Source: Gracilibacillus oryzae (GTDB lineage Bacteria; Bacillota; Bacilli; Bacillales; Amphibacillaceae). Taken from it: DNA of 64,000 bases. Below, piece by piece: positions 9,600 to 19,297 of this stretch. The notes beneath the pieces were generated by a model, which was not told the DNA's origin, made no database searches, and saw only the letters and a list, made by a program, of their open reading frames with translations. The position numbers and the translations under genes are program-made. The stretch covers positions 88,011-152,010 of the forward strand of contig NZ_ML762425.1 in the NCBI RefSeq assembly GCF_009498735.1. Direction: 5' to 3'. Positions within the stretch are counted from its first letter, which is position 1. Each line of letters starts with the position of its first letter.

Positions 9600-11750
9600 A
9601 TGAAAGTAAAGATAGACAAAGTATTACCAATAGTCTGGATTGTAGTATTTGCCATTGCCTTTTTAATTATTGTTGGTCGGTTTCTGGTTATTCAAATAAC
9701 AGGTGAAGTGGCTGGTGTGGATATAAATAAATTAGCTGATGAAAAAAGAACAAATGAATACAGCATACCGGCACAACGCGGAACGATATATGACCGAAAC
9801 AGTATGCCACTGGTTCAGGAGCATACTGTTTACCGTTTATACGCTGTTCTTGATGAAGAGTATACAAGTGACCCGCAAACTCCGAGACACGTAAAAGATG
9901 TTGAGAAAACAGCAAGGCAATTAGCACCTGTCCTTGACATGGACCAGAGTGCGATTGCAGAAACTTTGAACAAAGGTATTAATGAAGACAGATGGCAGGT
10001 GGAGTTTGGTGAAAGCGGCAAGGAGCTTACTCAGCAGCAAAAAGAAGAAATCGAGGATTTGCAATTGCCTGGTTTATATTTTGAAGAGGAAGCTATCCGG
10101 TTCTATCCTAATGGTATGTTTGCTTCACGTACACTCGGTTTAACGAATAAGACTGATGGACTGATCACCGGAATAAGTGGTATTGAAAGTTATTATAATG
10201 AGGAATTAACAGGTGTTGATGGTCACATTTCTTATCAAAGAGATAAGTTTAACGTAAAGCTGTTAGATCCACATGAAATTGTCCAGGAACCGGAAAACGG
10301 TGATAATGTCATTTTAACACTTGATCAAAAAATTCAGACATTGCTGGAAGATTCCATGTCAGAAGTAGTAGAAAACTATAATCCAAACCGTATTTCTGCA
10401 GTTGTGATGAATGCAAAAACTGGTGAGATTCTGGCAATGAGTAATCGACCAAGCTATAACCCTAATAATATAGGATCTGTAACTAATTGGTTTAATGATG
10501 CTATTTCAACGCCGTTTGAGCCGGGTTCTACTATGAAAATATTTACATTGGCCGCAGCGATTGAAGAAGGTGTCTGGAATCCTGCCGAGACGTTTCAATC
10601 TGGTAGCTATAAAGCGGGTGAAAATATTTCAAGAATTGATGACCATAACAATGGTAAAGGTTGGGGACCGATCACTTATTTGGAAGGTATTCAACGGTCA
10701 TCCAATGTAGCTGCAGCCAAGCTTGCCTATGAGAAAATTGGTCCAGAGAAGTTTTTGGAATATTTACAAGCATTTGATTTTGATAAACTTACAGGTGTTG
10801 ATTTGTCAGGAGAAGTGGCAGGAGTGATTCAGTACAATTACGCAATTGAGCAAATAACGACATCTTTTGGACAAGGAACTACAACAACTCCTATTCAGCT
10901 GATGAAGGCAGCAACTGCTATTGCTAATGAAGGAAAAATGCTAAAACCATATATCATTAAGGAAATAATTGATGCAAATACAGGAAAAGTGCTTCAAGAA
11001 GGGCAGCCGGAAGTTGTTGGCGAACCAATTTCCGCTGAAACTGCTAATGAAGCATTAGAAGTGTTAGAAACTGTTGTAACTTCAGAGAATGGAACTGGTT
11101 TTAACAGGTATAAATTAGATGGTTACTCTCTTGCAGGAAAGACAGGTACAGCCCAGATACCTGACCCGGAAACAAGAGGATATATGTATGGCCGAAATAA
11201 CTATGTATTCTCCTTTTTAGGTATGGCTCCTGCGGAAGATCCGGAATTAATTATGTATGTTTCAGTTAAACAGCCAGAATTAAAACCATCTGAGCCAGAT
11301 TCTGCCCCCGTTTCTTTTATTTTTAATAATGTAATGGAAAATAGTTTGCGTTATATGAATATTGAAACAGATCAAGAGAAAACAAAAGAAATCCCAATCG
11401 TTCAAGTGCCTGAATGGAAAAATAAAACAACAAAAGAGGTTGTCAAGCAATTTGAAGCAAAAGGGATAAATCCTGTAGTCATAGGGGATGGCCAAAATGT
11501 TGTGAATGTCAGCGTGGAAGCTGGCAGTGAAGTAACATCACATCAGAAAACTCTTATATTAACAGATTCTCCTAAAATGCCGGATATAAAAGGATGGGCT
11601 TTAAGAGATATCATGTTATTACAAAGTTTAGTCGGTTTTAAGATGGACTGGTCTGGTGAAGGGTATGTGATTTCACAGAGTTTACAACAGGGAGCCAGTA
11701 TTTCCAGTAATGACACATTAACAATTGAACTATCAAGTGAAGTAGAATAA
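9600..11750 (+). CDS. pbpB: Penicillin-binding protein 2B (septal transpeptidase)
   Basis: PBP2B is the class B penicillin-binding protein that crosslinks septal peptidoglycan. Of 716 residues, a membrane anchor is at about 8-28, the dimerisation domain runs to about 240, and the transpeptidase domain to about 585. The active Ser310 is in GSTMK, SSN is near residue 366, and K514 is in KTGTAQ. Two PASTA domains fill the C-terminus. ATG at 9600 has AAGGTGAG just upstream and is preferred to GTG at 9591. It lies 10 bases after ftsL. Confidence 0.95.
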   Translation: MKVKIDKVLPIVWIVVFAIAFLIIVGRFLVIQITGEVAGVDINKLADEKRTNEYSIPAQRGTIYDRNSMPLVQEHTVYRLYAVLDEEYTSDPQTPRHVKDVEKTARQLAPVLDMDQSAIAETLNKGINEDRWQVEFGESGKELTQQQKEEIEDLQLPGLYFEEEAIRFYPNGMFASRTLGLTNKTDGLITGISGIESYYNEELTGVDGHISYQRDKFNVKLLDPHEIVQEPENGDNVILTLDQKIQTLLEDSMSEVVENYNPNRISAVVMNAKTGEILAMSNRPSYNPNNIGSVTNWFNDAISTPFEPGSTMKIFTLAAAIEEGVWNPAETFQSGSYKAGENISRIDDHNNGKGWGPITYLEGIQRSSNVAAAKLAYEKIGPEKFLEYLQAFDFDKLTGVDLSGEVAGVIQYNYAIEQITTSFGQGTTTTPIQLMKAATAIANEGKMLKPYIIKEIIDANTGKVLQEGQPEVVGEPISAETANEALEVLETVVTSENGTGFNRYKLDGYSLAGKTGTAQIPDPETRGYMYGRNNYVFSFLGMAPAEDPELIMYVSVKQPELKPSEPDSAPVSFIFNNVMENSLRYMNIETDQEKTKEIPIVQVPEWKNKTTKEVVKQFEAKGINPVVIGDGQNVVNVSVEAGSEVTSHQKTLILTDSPKMPDIKGWALRDIMLLQSLVGFKMDWSGEGYVISQSLQQGASISSNDTLTIELSSEVE

Positions 11751-11826
11751 ATAACCACAGTGTTCTATTCTGTTCGAAATAATCATATATTGGGACAAAT
11801 GTTTCTTTACTAAAAGGAGTTATGAT

Positions 11827-13752
11827 ATGAAACGGATCACCAATATGGTTATTCAGAAGAGAATTGTCACTGTGTTTCTTTTTGCAGTGATTATTATTGG
11901 AATTATTCTATTTCGTTTAGGGTATGTCCAATTAATATGGTCAGACTTCTTAATTGGACAAGCGGAAGAATTATGGAGTCGGGATATTGTTTTTGAACCT
12001 GAGAGAGGAAAGATTGTTGACCGTAATGGAGAAGTACTTGCAGAGAATGTATCTGCTCCTACTGTAATGGTCGTACCGCGACAAGTAACATCCCATGAAC
12101 AAACAGCCAAATCACTTGCTGATGCACTTGATATGCCATATGATGCTGCACTGGAAACGATTAAGAAGAATGAGAGAATTGTTATATTGCAGCCAGAAGG
12201 CAGAAAGATTTCAGAAGAGAAAGCAATAGCTGTCCAGAATTTAAATTTAGATGGGGTTTATATCGCCGAGGATTCGAAAAGATACTATCCGAAAGGTCCT
12301 TATTTGTCCCATGTATTAGGTTTTAGTGGAATAGATAACCAGGGATTGACAGGCCTGGAGTTATCTTATGATGAACAATTAAGCGGAACGGAAGGAAGTT
12401 TATCATTCTATAGTGATGCCAAAGGAAAAAAGTTAGCACAGAAAGCTGATAAGTATACGCCTCCTCAGGATGGGATGAATCTTCAATTAACCATTGATCA
12501 TAAAGTTCAGACTATTATTGAACGTGAATTAGATATTGCAGTAGAAAAATACAACCCTGATAGTGTTGTTGCCATTGCAGTAGATCCTGATAATGGCAGT
12601 GTTCTTGGTATGTCATCAAGACCTACTTTTAATCCAGGCAATTATCAGGAAATTGCTGCAGAAGTATACAATCGTAATCTGCCGATTTGGAGTACTTATG
12701 AGCCTGGTTCTACTTTTAAAATTATTACCCTGGCAGCTGCTTTGGAAGAAAATAAAGTAGACTTATTAGAAGATGAATATGTTGATGACGGATCAATAGA
12801 AGTAGGAGGAACACAGCTTCATTGCTGGAAAAGGGGTGGACATGGCCATCAGACTTTTCTGGAGGTTGTCCAGAATTCATGTAACCCAGGGTTTATCGTA
12901 ATGGGACAGAAATTAGGAAAAGAAAAACTGTTTTCTTATATCGAAAATTTCGGTTTTGGTTCAAAGACGGGCATTGATTTGCAAGGCGAAGCGAATGGTA
13001 TTTTATTCAACCTTGAAAGAGTAGGGCCTGTTGAGCTTGCAACAACTTCTTTCGGGCAGGGCGTTTCCGTAACACCTATTCAACAAGTTATGGCAGTATC
13101 CGCAGCAGTTAATGGCGGGAATTTATACGAGCCATACATTGTGCAAGCATTACTTGATCCAGTTACCGGGGAAGTTGTGGATAAGAAAGAGCCTGAATTG
13201 AAAAGAAGGGTAATCTCGAAAGATACTTCTGAACAAGTAAGAAATGCACTGGAGCATGTTGTTGCTCTTGGTACTGGACGAAATGCATATGTAGAGGGCT
13301 ACCGAGTTGGCGGAAAAACAGGTACAGCCCAAAAAGTAGGTAAAGACGGCAGATACATGGAAAATAATTATGTGGTATCTTTTATAGGATTTGCTCCGGC
13401 AAATGATCCGGAGATTGTGGTGTATGTTGCTGTGGATAATCCAAAAGGAACCGTGCAATTTGGGGGAACGGTAGCTGCTCCAATTGTTGGAACTGTTATA
13501 GGAGATAGTTTGCGAGCGCTTGGTGTGGAGAAACAGGACGGTGGCATTGAAAAAGCATACCAGTGGCCAGACACTCCTGCAATTGAGGTGCCAAATCTCA
13601 TTGGTGCTTCCAAATCTGATTTGCCTGAATATATGATTTCATTGCAAATTGAGACATTAGGTGAAGGGGATTACATTATAGATCAAGCCCCTGCTCCTGG
13701 AGAAAAGGTTGAAGAAGGAAGTAAAATCAGAATCGTGCTTGGCGATAAATAG
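11827..13752 (+). CDS. spoVD: Stage V sporulation protein D (cortex transpeptidase)
   Basis: SpoVD is the sporulation-specific class B PBP that crosslinks spore cortex peptidoglycan in the outer forespore membrane, together with SpoVE. It has 641 residues, with a membrane segment at about 12-35, a dimerisation domain, a transpeptidase domain with Ser295 in GSTFK, SCN near residue 357 and KTGTAQ near 497, and one C-terminal PASTA domain (about 580-638). A single PASTA domain is what separates SpoVD from PBP2B. The ribosome binding site is AAAGGAG. The 76-base gap after pbpB could hold a sporulation promoter, but I see no convincing one. Confidence 0.94.
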   Translation: MKRITNMVIQKRIVTVFLFAVIIIGIILFRLGYVQLIWSDFLIGQAEELWSRDIVFEPERGKIVDRNGEVLAENVSAPTVMVVPRQVTSHEQTAKSLADALDMPYDAALETIKKNERIVILQPEGRKISEEKAIAVQNLNLDGVYIAEDSKRYYPKGPYLSHVLGFSGIDNQGLTGLELSYDEQLSGTEGSLSFYSDAKGKKLAQKADKYTPPQDGMNLQLTIDHKVQTIIERELDIAVEKYNPDSVVAIAVDPDNGSVLGMSSRPTFNPGNYQEIAAEVYNRNLPIWSTYEPGSTFKIITLAAALEENKVDLLEDEYVDDGSIEVGGTQLHCWKRGGHGHQTFLEVVQNSCNPGFIVMGQKLGKEKLFSYIENFGFGSKTGIDLQGEANGILFNLERVGPVELATTSFGQGVSVTPIQQVMAVSAAVNGGNLYEPYIVQALLDPVTGEVVDKKEPELKRRVISKDTSEQVRNALEHVVALGTGRNAYVEGYRVGGKTGTAQKVGKDGRYMENNYVVSFIGFAPANDPEIVVYVAVDNPKGTVQFGGTVAAPIVGTVIGDSLRALGVEKQDGGIEKAYQWPDTPAIEVPNLIGASKSDLPEYMISLQIETLGEGDYIIDQAPAPGEKVEEGSKIRIVLGDK

Positions 13753-13785
13753 TTAGAAAGATTTATCGATATGTTCACCCACTTT

Positions 13786-13794
13786 TGGTATAAT
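13786..13794 (+). promoter_or_regulatory. Extended -10 promoter upstream of murE
   Basis: TGGTATAAT at 13786-13794 is an extended -10 element (TGn before TATAAT). The -35 is poor. It would start transcription about 50 bases before murE, separating murE onward from the sporulation gene spoVD. Confidence 0.55.
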
Positions 13795-13851
13795 AGGATA
13801 GTTGTAAAATGAGATAATCCCAGAGAAGCTAGAAAGTACAGGTGATGTAAT

Positions 13852-15309
13852 GTGAAAAGGTTAGAGAATTTAATAAAACATATTCCGAATTTTAAACACA
13901 GTGTAGTATTGGATAATGTAGTGATAAATAGTATGGAGATAGACCATCGAGAAGTAAAGCAAGGTTCTTTATTTATCTGCATTAAAGGTTTTACGGTAGA
14001 CGGTCATCAATATGCAAAAGCTGCGTGTGATAATGGAGCAGTGGCAGTGATTGCTGAAAGAGATTTAGATTTAGCTGTACCAGTGATTGTTGTAAAAGAT
14101 ACTTCTCATGTGCTTCCTATTCTTGCAAATGCCTTTTTTGATTCGCCAACAACTAATTTTCCGCTAATTGGTGTAACGGGAACTAACGGAAAGACGAGTG
14201 TCACTCATTTAATTGAGGAAATGTTCCAAGGAAATCAACAAAAAACCGGTATTATTGGAACCATAGAAATGAGAATAAATGATCAAGTAACACCAGTGAA
14301 AAATACAACACCTGATGCATTATTCTTACAAAAGAGCTTTAAGAGAATGGAAGAGGAAAAAGTAGATGCTGCCATAATGGAGGTCTCCTCCCATGCTTTA
14401 GAGCAAGGCAGAGTACATGGCTGTGATTTTGATATTGCTGTATTCACCAATTTGTCTCAAGATCATCTGGATTACCATGTTTCCATGGATCACTATTTAT
14501 TTGCGAAGAGTTTGTTATTTGCTCAGCTTGGCAATGACTATAAGGAGAAAAAATATGCGATCTTAAATATCGATGATCCCAGCAGTTTATTTATTATGCG
14601 TGCAACGGCACAGCCTATTATTACATATGGACTAACTGATGAAGCTGATTTTTATGCAGCAAATATTGAGCTAAAAGCAGATGGTGTTAGTTTCGATCTT
14701 CACACTCCAACACAATCATTAAAAATTAACAGTAATTTAATGGGATTATTTAGTGTATATAATATGCTAGCAGCAGCTGCTTCTGCATATTATTGTAATA
14801 TTGATCTTGCAATTGTGCAGAAAGTATTAAACAATACCAATGGAGTGAAGGGAAGATTCCAGCCTGTAGCCAATGATCGCGGTCTGGGAGTAATTGTTGA
14901 TTATGCGCATACTCCCGATTCGCTGGAAAATGTCCTGAAAACAGTGAAGAAATTTTGCAATGGCGAGATTTCGGTTGTAGTTGGCTGTGGTGGAGATCGT
15001 GATAAGACAAAACGGCCACAAATGGCTCATATCGCATGCGAGTATGCAGATAAAGCAATTTTCACTTCCGATAATCCAAGATCAGAATCTCCAGAGGATA
15101 TTATTGAAGACATGATTCGTCCGTTGGAAAAAGATAATTTTCAAATTGTAATTGACCGTAAAGAAGCAATAAAGTCTGCTGTTGAACAAGCGAAAGAAGG
15201 GGACGTCATTCTGATAGCAGGAAAAGGTCATGAAACATATCAAATTATCGGTGATCAAGTCTTAGAATTTGATGATGTAAAAGTTGCAAACCAATTATTG
15301 CAAGATTAA
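13852..15309 (+). CDS. murE: UDP-MurNAc-L-Ala-D-Glu:meso-diaminopimelate ligase
   Basis: MurE adds the third residue to the peptidoglycan stem peptide in the cytosol. Its 485 residues include the ATP-binding GVTGTNGKTSVTH (about residues 107-119) and SDNPRSESP (about 405-413). The DNPR motif indicates meso-diaminopimelate as substrate rather than lysine. The start is GTG at 13852, 5 bases after AGGTGAT. It is separated from mraY by 184 bases that hold a repeat element. Confidence 0.95.
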   Translation: MKRLENLIKHIPNFKHSVVLDNVVINSMEIDHREVKQGSLFICIKGFTVDGHQYAKAACDNGAVAVIAERDLDLAVPVIVVKDTSHVLPILANAFFDSPTTNFPLIGVTGTNGKTSVTHLIEEMFQGNQQKTGIIGTIEMRINDQVTPVKNTTPDALFLQKSFKRMEEEKVDAAIMEVSSHALEQGRVHGCDFDIAVFTNLSQDHLDYHVSMDHYLFAKSLLFAQLGNDYKEKKYAILNIDDPSSLFIMRATAQPIITYGLTDEADFYAANIELKADGVSFDLHTPTQSLKINSNLMGLFSVYNMLAAAASAYYCNIDLAIVQKVLNNTNGVKGRFQPVANDRGLGVIVDYAHTPDSLENVLKTVKKFCNGEISVVVGCGGDRDKTKRPQMAHIACEYADKAIFTSDNPRSESPEDIIEDMIRPLEKDNFQIVIDRKEAIKSAVEQAKEGDVILIAGKGHETYQIIGDQVLEFDDVKVANQLLQD

Positions 15310-15314
15310 CAATT

Positions 15315-15459
15315 CAACAGTGCTAAACGTCTGTCATACCCTCCACATCAAATTTCCCGGAGAACAGAAAGATAGTGGTGGATAGACATTAAGCATCCTG
15401 ATAAGTTTTTGTAACGGCCAGTGGGGGGAAGACCCTCACTGACCAAAGTCTCACTTTAT
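15315..15459 (+). repeat. Repeat element E, copy 1 (upstream of mraY)
   Basis: About 145 bases in the murE-mraY gap. It shares CGTCTGT, then ATACCC, and further on AGCATCCTGATAAG and AGTCTCACTTTAT (15447-15459) with copy 2 before coaBC. ATACCCTCCAC at 15336-15346 pairs with GTGGTGGAT at 15375-15383. This copy also has an extra hairpin, GGCCAGTGGGG with CCCTCACTGACC (15416-15444), absent from the other copies. The right end is TTTAT; the matching left TTTAT is not conserved in this copy. It is probably a non-autonomous mobile element. Confidence 0.65.
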
Positions 15460-15493
15460 TTAAGGATATGTAAGAAGATAGGAGAGGACATTT

Positions 15494-16480
15494 ATGAGTC
15501 AATACACTTTTTTAATAACAATCGCCATTGCATTCTTAATAACCGTCTTACTATCCCCAATTTTTATTCCTTTTCTTAAAAGATTGAAATTTGGACAGAG
15601 TATACGTGAAGAAGGACCAAAATCCCATCAGAAAAAATCTGGTACGCCTACAATGGGCGGATTAATGATCATCCTAAGTATTACGATTACAAGTATTATT
15701 GTTATCGCAAAAGTAAATGGTGGTATCTTAAATTACGAAATATGGTTATTGCTTTTAGTATTATTAGGGTTCGGTCTTTTAGGATTTTTAGATGATTTTA
15801 TTAAAGTTGTGATGAAACGAAATTTAGGTTTGAATTCCAAACAGAAATTGCTTGGTCAAATTATTATTTCGATTATTTTTTACGTTGTATTAAGACAACA
15901 ACAATTTGATACAAGTATCGCGATACCAGGCACTGATTGGAGTATGGAATTAGGCTGGTTTTATGCCGTTTTCATTATTGTAATGCTCGTAGGTGCTTCC
16001 AATGCTGTTAATTTAACAGATGGCCTGGATGGTCTTTTGGCTGGTACTGCGGCAATTGCATTTGGTGCTTTTGCCATTTTGGCATGGTATGGGTTGCCTA
16101 ATCTGAATATTACATTATTTTCATTATGTGTCGTAGGTGCATTGTTAGGCTTTTTAGTTTTTAATGCCCACCCTGCAAAAGTTTTTATGGGAGATACTGG
16201 TTCCCTCGCCTTAGGAGGGACAATTGGTGCTATAGCAATTTTACTTAAACTAGAAATCCTGCTGGTAATTATCGGTGGAGTATTTGTTATTGAGACTTTA
16301 TCTGTTATTATTCAGGTTATTTCTTTTAAAACTACTGGAAAAAGAGTTTTTCGAATGAGTCCTTTACATCACCACTATGAATTAAAAGGGTGGAGTGAAT
16401 GGCGAGTTGTAACAACTTTTTGGCTTGTTGGCGTCTTATTCGCCATTTTAGGAATTTACATTGAGGTGTGGTCAGCATGA
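15494..16480 (+). CDS. mraY: Phospho-MurNAc-pentapeptide transferase MraY
   Basis: MraY transfers phospho-MurNAc-pentapeptide from UDP to undecaprenyl phosphate, making lipid I at the inner face of the membrane. The protein has 328 residues and about ten membrane segments. Visible signatures are LDDFIKV (about 98-104, Mg-binding Asp pair), NLTDGLDGL (about 173-181), [10 protein letters not shown] (about 233-242) and [12 protein letters not shown] (about 296-307). ATG follows a GGAGAGG ribosome binding site. The stop overlaps the murD start. Confidence 0.96.
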   Translation: MSQYTFLITIAIAFLITVLLSPIFIPFLKRLKFGQSIREEGPKSHQKKSGTPTMGGLMIILSITITSIIVIAKVNGGILNYEIWLLLLVLLGFGLLGFLDDFIKVVMKRNLGLNSKQKLLGQIIISIIFYVVLRQQQFDTSIAIPGTDWSMELGWFYAVFIIVMLVGASNAVNLTDGLDGLLAGTAAIAFGAFAILAWYGLPNLNITLFSLCVVGALLGFLVFNAHPAKVFMGDTGSLALGGTIGAIAILLKLEILLVIIGGVFVIETLSVIIQVISFKTTGKRVFRMSPLHHHYELKGWSEWRVVTTFWLVGVLFAILGIYIEVWSA

Positions 16481-17823
16481 GAAAATTGAGAAATTTCCCC
16501 TATAACAATATATTAGTGTTAGGTTTAGCAAAAAGCGGAACAGCTGTCAGCAAAATCTTACACCGGAATAATAAGAACGTTATTGTCAATGATTTAAAAG
16601 CATCAAAACAAGATGACAGTGTAATAGAGTTAGAAAAACTCGGAATAGAAGTAGTTACAGGTTCCCATCCAGTTTCTTTACTTGAAGGAATCGATCTTAT
16701 AATTAAAAACCCGGGTATTCCATATGAGAATATTCTTTTACAGCAGGCAGTGGAAGAAGAAATACCGATCATAACAGAAATTGAGTTATTATATTATTTC
16801 GATATCAGGAATCTTGTAGGAATAACAGGTTCGAACGGAAAGACAACTACTACAACCCTAATTTATGAAATGTACAAACAAGCAGAATTTGCTGTGGAGA
16901 TCGCTGGAAATATCGGGCATGTTGCCTCACAAGTTGCAGAAACGATGGGAAATGAACGGTCAATGGTTGTTGAATTATCTTCCTTTCAATTACAAGGTAC
17001 GAGACAATTCAGACCACACATTTCTGTTCTGCTAAATATATTTGAAGCACACTTGGATTTTCATAAAAATTTGGAAAATTACCAGAATGCCAAGGCAAAT
17101 ATTTTTCAAAATCACACTTCGGAAGACTTTTTAGTTTATAATGCCGATGACCAAAAAGTTGTTCAGATGATTCATTCTGCTAAAAGCAGGAAAGTACCAT
17201 TTAGCAGAATGAAAAAGCTGGACCGCGGAGCATACGTAGATAATGGGGTAATCTATTTCAATGAGGAATATATTATAGATATTGCTGACATTGCATTAGT
17301 TGGTACTCATAATTTGGAGAATATACTCGCTGCTGTAGCTGCAGCTAAAGTTTCCTCCATCCCGACAAGTGCGATTAAATCAGTATTATCTGTATTTAAC
17401 GGTGTTACGCATAGGATGCAATTCGTTGCAAAAAAGGAAGAACGGTTATTTTATAATGATTCAAAAGCTACTAACATCCTGGCAACATCAAAAGCTCTGC
17501 AATCCTTTGATCAACCGACCATTTTATTAGCTGGCGGTTTGGATAGAGGAAATGGCTTTGATGATTTGCTGCCATACCTCCAAAACGTAAAAGCAATGGT
17601 GTTGTTTGGCGAAACAGCCGAAAAGATACAGCAGATTGGTCAGAGTGCTGGCATAGCAAATATCTCTTTAGTAGAAGATATGAACGAAGCTGTTAAAAAT
17701 GCTTATCAGGTTTCTGACAAAGGTGATGTTATCCTGCTATCTCCAGCTTGCGCCAGCTGGGATCAGTACACAACTTTTGAAGAGAGAGGAAACATTTTTA
17801 TGGAGTCTGTGCATAGATTATAA
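16477..17823 (+). CDS. murD: UDP-MurNAc-L-Ala:D-Glu ligase
   Basis: MurD adds D-glutamate to UDP-MurNAc-L-alanine with ATP. It has 448 residues, with the N-terminal UDP-binding Rossmann region (VLGLAKSG near residue 13), ATP-binding [13 protein letters not shown] (about 112-124) and the C-terminal ligase motif FYNDSKATN (about 325-333). ATG at 16477 overlaps the mraY stop (ATGA), with GAGGTG 8 bases upstream; the in-frame GTG at 16468 is the end of that site and is rejected. In B. subtilis spoVE, murG and murB follow; here only spoVE does. Confidence 0.95.
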   Translation: MRKLRNFPYNNILVLGLAKSGTAVSKILHRNNKNVIVNDLKASKQDDSVIELEKLGIEVVTGSHPVSLLEGIDLIIKNPGIPYENILLQQAVEEEIPIITEIELLYYFDIRNLVGITGSNGKTTTTTLIYEMYKQAEFAVEIAGNIGHVASQVAETMGNERSMVVELSSFQLQGTRQFRPHISVLLNIFEAHLDFHKNLENYQNAKANIFQNHTSEDFLVYNADDQKVVQMIHSAKSRKVPFSRMKKLDRGAYVDNGVIYFNEEYIIDIADIALVGTHNLENILAAVAAAKVSSIPTSAIKSVLSVFNGVTHRMQFVAKKEERLFYNDSKATNILATSKALQSFDQPTILLAGGLDRGNGFDDLLPYLQNVKAMVLFGETAEKIQQIGQSAGIANISLVEDMNEAVKNAYQVSDKGDVILLSPACASWDQYTTFEERGNIFMESVHRL

Positions 17824-17881
17824 TAGGGGCTTGTCTATTATAATCGGTAGCAGATTTTCAAGAGAATAATATGTTCAGTAG

Positions 17882-17921
17882 TAAAAGCCCCTTTTTTCTA
17901 ATAAATAAGGGGGCTTTTTTT
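17882..17921 (+). terminator. Terminator-like hairpin that includes the spoVE ribosome binding site
   Basis: AAAAGCCCC at 17883-17891 pairs with GGGGCTTTTT at 17910-17919, and a T-run runs straight into the spoVE ATG at 17922. The 3' arm AAGGGGG is also the only good Shine-Dalgarno for spoVE. The structure can therefore end the murD transcript or hide the spoVE ribosome binding site. Confidence 0.75.
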
Positions 17922-19025
17922 ATGCAAAATCGATTTCGTACAGATGGAGTAGATCGGCTGTTAGTTATCCTGATCTTAATGATTTTACTAATTGGTTCAT
18001 TAATGGTATACAGCGCTTCTTATATATGGGCAGAATATAAATTTGACGATTCCTTTTACTTTTTGAAGCGCCAGCTTTTATTTGCTGGAGTCGGTGTAGT
18101 TGCCATGTTTATTGTGGCAAACGTGCCATATTTTCAATGGATAAAATACCGGAAATGGATTTTTATTGGCTGTATTGTATTACTAATTGCTGTCCTCATT
18201 CCAGGTGTCGGGATGGTGAGGGGCGGGGCAAGAAGCTGGATTGGAATTGGGGCATTCAGCATTCAGCCAGCAGAATTTATGAAATTGGGAATGATTTTAT
18301 TTTTAAGTGGTTACCTTGTTAATGCACAGGAGAAATTAACAGAATTCAGAAGAGGGTTTGTTCCACCGCTTCTCATTATTGTCAGCATATTCCTTCTGAT
18401 TATGCTTCAACCAGACTTGGGAACAGGTATGGTATTTATCCTTACAAGTTTTTTACTCCTTTTCGTTGCAGGGGCGCGCTGGGGCCATTTCTTAATTTTA
18501 GGTGGTTTTGGTGTATTAGGCTTCTTATTATTAATCATATCAGCTCCCTATCGTATAAACAGGATAACTGCATTTTTAGACCCATGGCAGGATCCGTTAG
18601 GGAATGGTTTTCAAATTATTCAATCACTATATGCTATCGGACCTGGAGGTTTATTTGGTGTCGGTTATGGCAACAGTTTGCAAAAATATTTCTATTTACC
18701 AGAACCGCATAATGATTTTATTTTCGCTATTATAGCAGAAGAACTAGGTTTTATTGGAGGTTTCTTTGTAATTGGATTATTTTTTCTGTTTGTATGGCGG
18801 GGGGTTCTTGTTTCACTGCATGCACCAGATTTGTTTGCAAAATTATTATCAATAGGGATTGTCGGGATGATTGCCATCCAGGTGATGATTAATATAAGTG
18901 TTGTAATCGGTCTGATCCCTGTTACTGGTATTACGTTGCCATTTTTAAGTTATGGTGGTTCTTCCTTGACATTAACTCTTTGCTCTGTTGGAATTTTATT
19001 AAATATTAGTAAATATAGGAAATGA
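17922..19025 (+). CDS. spoVE: Stage V sporulation protein E (SEDS glycosyltransferase)
   Basis: SpoVE is a SEDS-family peptidoglycan glycosyltransferase that builds the spore cortex with SpoVD. The 367-residue protein has about ten membrane segments and the family motifs GARSWIGIGAFSIQPAEFMK (about residues 98-117), QPDLGTG and GITLPFLSYGGSS (about 331-343). The closest B. subtilis relative I recall is SpoVE rather than FtsW. ATG at 17922 (MQNRF) fits the family N-terminus; an upstream in-frame ATG at 17871 would add 17 residues but has a poor ribosome binding site and spans the hairpin. It is probably SigE-dependent; no clear promoter is seen. Confidence 0.88.
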   Translation: MQNRFRTDGVDRLLVILILMILLIGSLMVYSASYIWAEYKFDDSFYFLKRQLLFAGVGVVAMFIVANVPYFQWIKYRKWIFIGCIVLLIAVLIPGVGMVRGGARSWIGIGAFSIQPAEFMKLGMILFLSGYLVNAQEKLTEFRRGFVPPLLIIVSIFLLIMLQPDLGTGMVFILTSFLLLFVAGARWGHFLILGGFGVLGFLLLIISAPYRINRITAFLDPWQDPLGNGFQIIQSLYAIGPGGLFGVGYGNSLQKYFYLPEPHNDFIFAIIAEELGFIGGFFVIGLFFLFVWRGVLVSLHAPDLFAKLLSIGIVGMIAIQVMINISVVIGLIPVTGITLPFLSYGGSSLTLTLCSVGILLNISKYRK

Positions 19026-19064
19026 AATATAACTTTCTTCATAGTGCCGTGTTGACTTTAAATA

Positions 19065-19073
19065 TGCTATAAT
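19065..19073 (+). promoter_or_regulatory. Extended -10 promoter upstream of divIB
   Basis: TGCTATAAT is an extended -10. A TTGACT lies only 10 bases upstream, too close to act as its -35. With murG and murB gone, divIB and its followers probably use this promoter, with the repeat element inside the leader. Confidence 0.55.
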
Positions 19074-19130
19074 TAATTGGAAGTCTATTATCATCATTAA
19101 AGCAAAAGTGTTTCATATTATAAAAGTGCG

Positions 19131-19274
19131 TGTCCAAAAAGTCGGCAAATTATTAGCAAGAAGGTCGAAGCGCTGCAGTGAAGAGCATCGGAACGCTAGT
19201 CTTGACTACGTGAGAAGCGGACTCGCAAACCAACGAAGAGATTCGCTGCTTATCATTTGGTGACTTTTGGAATA
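19131..19274 (+). repeat. Palindrome-ended repeat element R in place of murG-murB
   Basis: About 140 bases bounded by imperfect inverted ends: TCCAAAAAGTCGGCAAAT near 19133-19150 against ATTTGGTGACTTTTGGA near 19255-19271. The inside is GC-richer than the surrounding intergenic DNA and has further inverted pieces. No reading frame is present. It resembles the short extragenic or MITE-like repeats found in many copies in Bacillaceae genomes; only one copy is in this window, so the family status is inferred. Confidence 0.6.
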
Positions 19275-19297
19275 TCCTCTAAAAGGGAAGTTTGTTA

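Noticed and set aside
19052-19073. TTGACT and TATAAT read as a normal SigA promoter
   Set aside because: The spacer is only 10 bases; only the extended -10 reading is kept.
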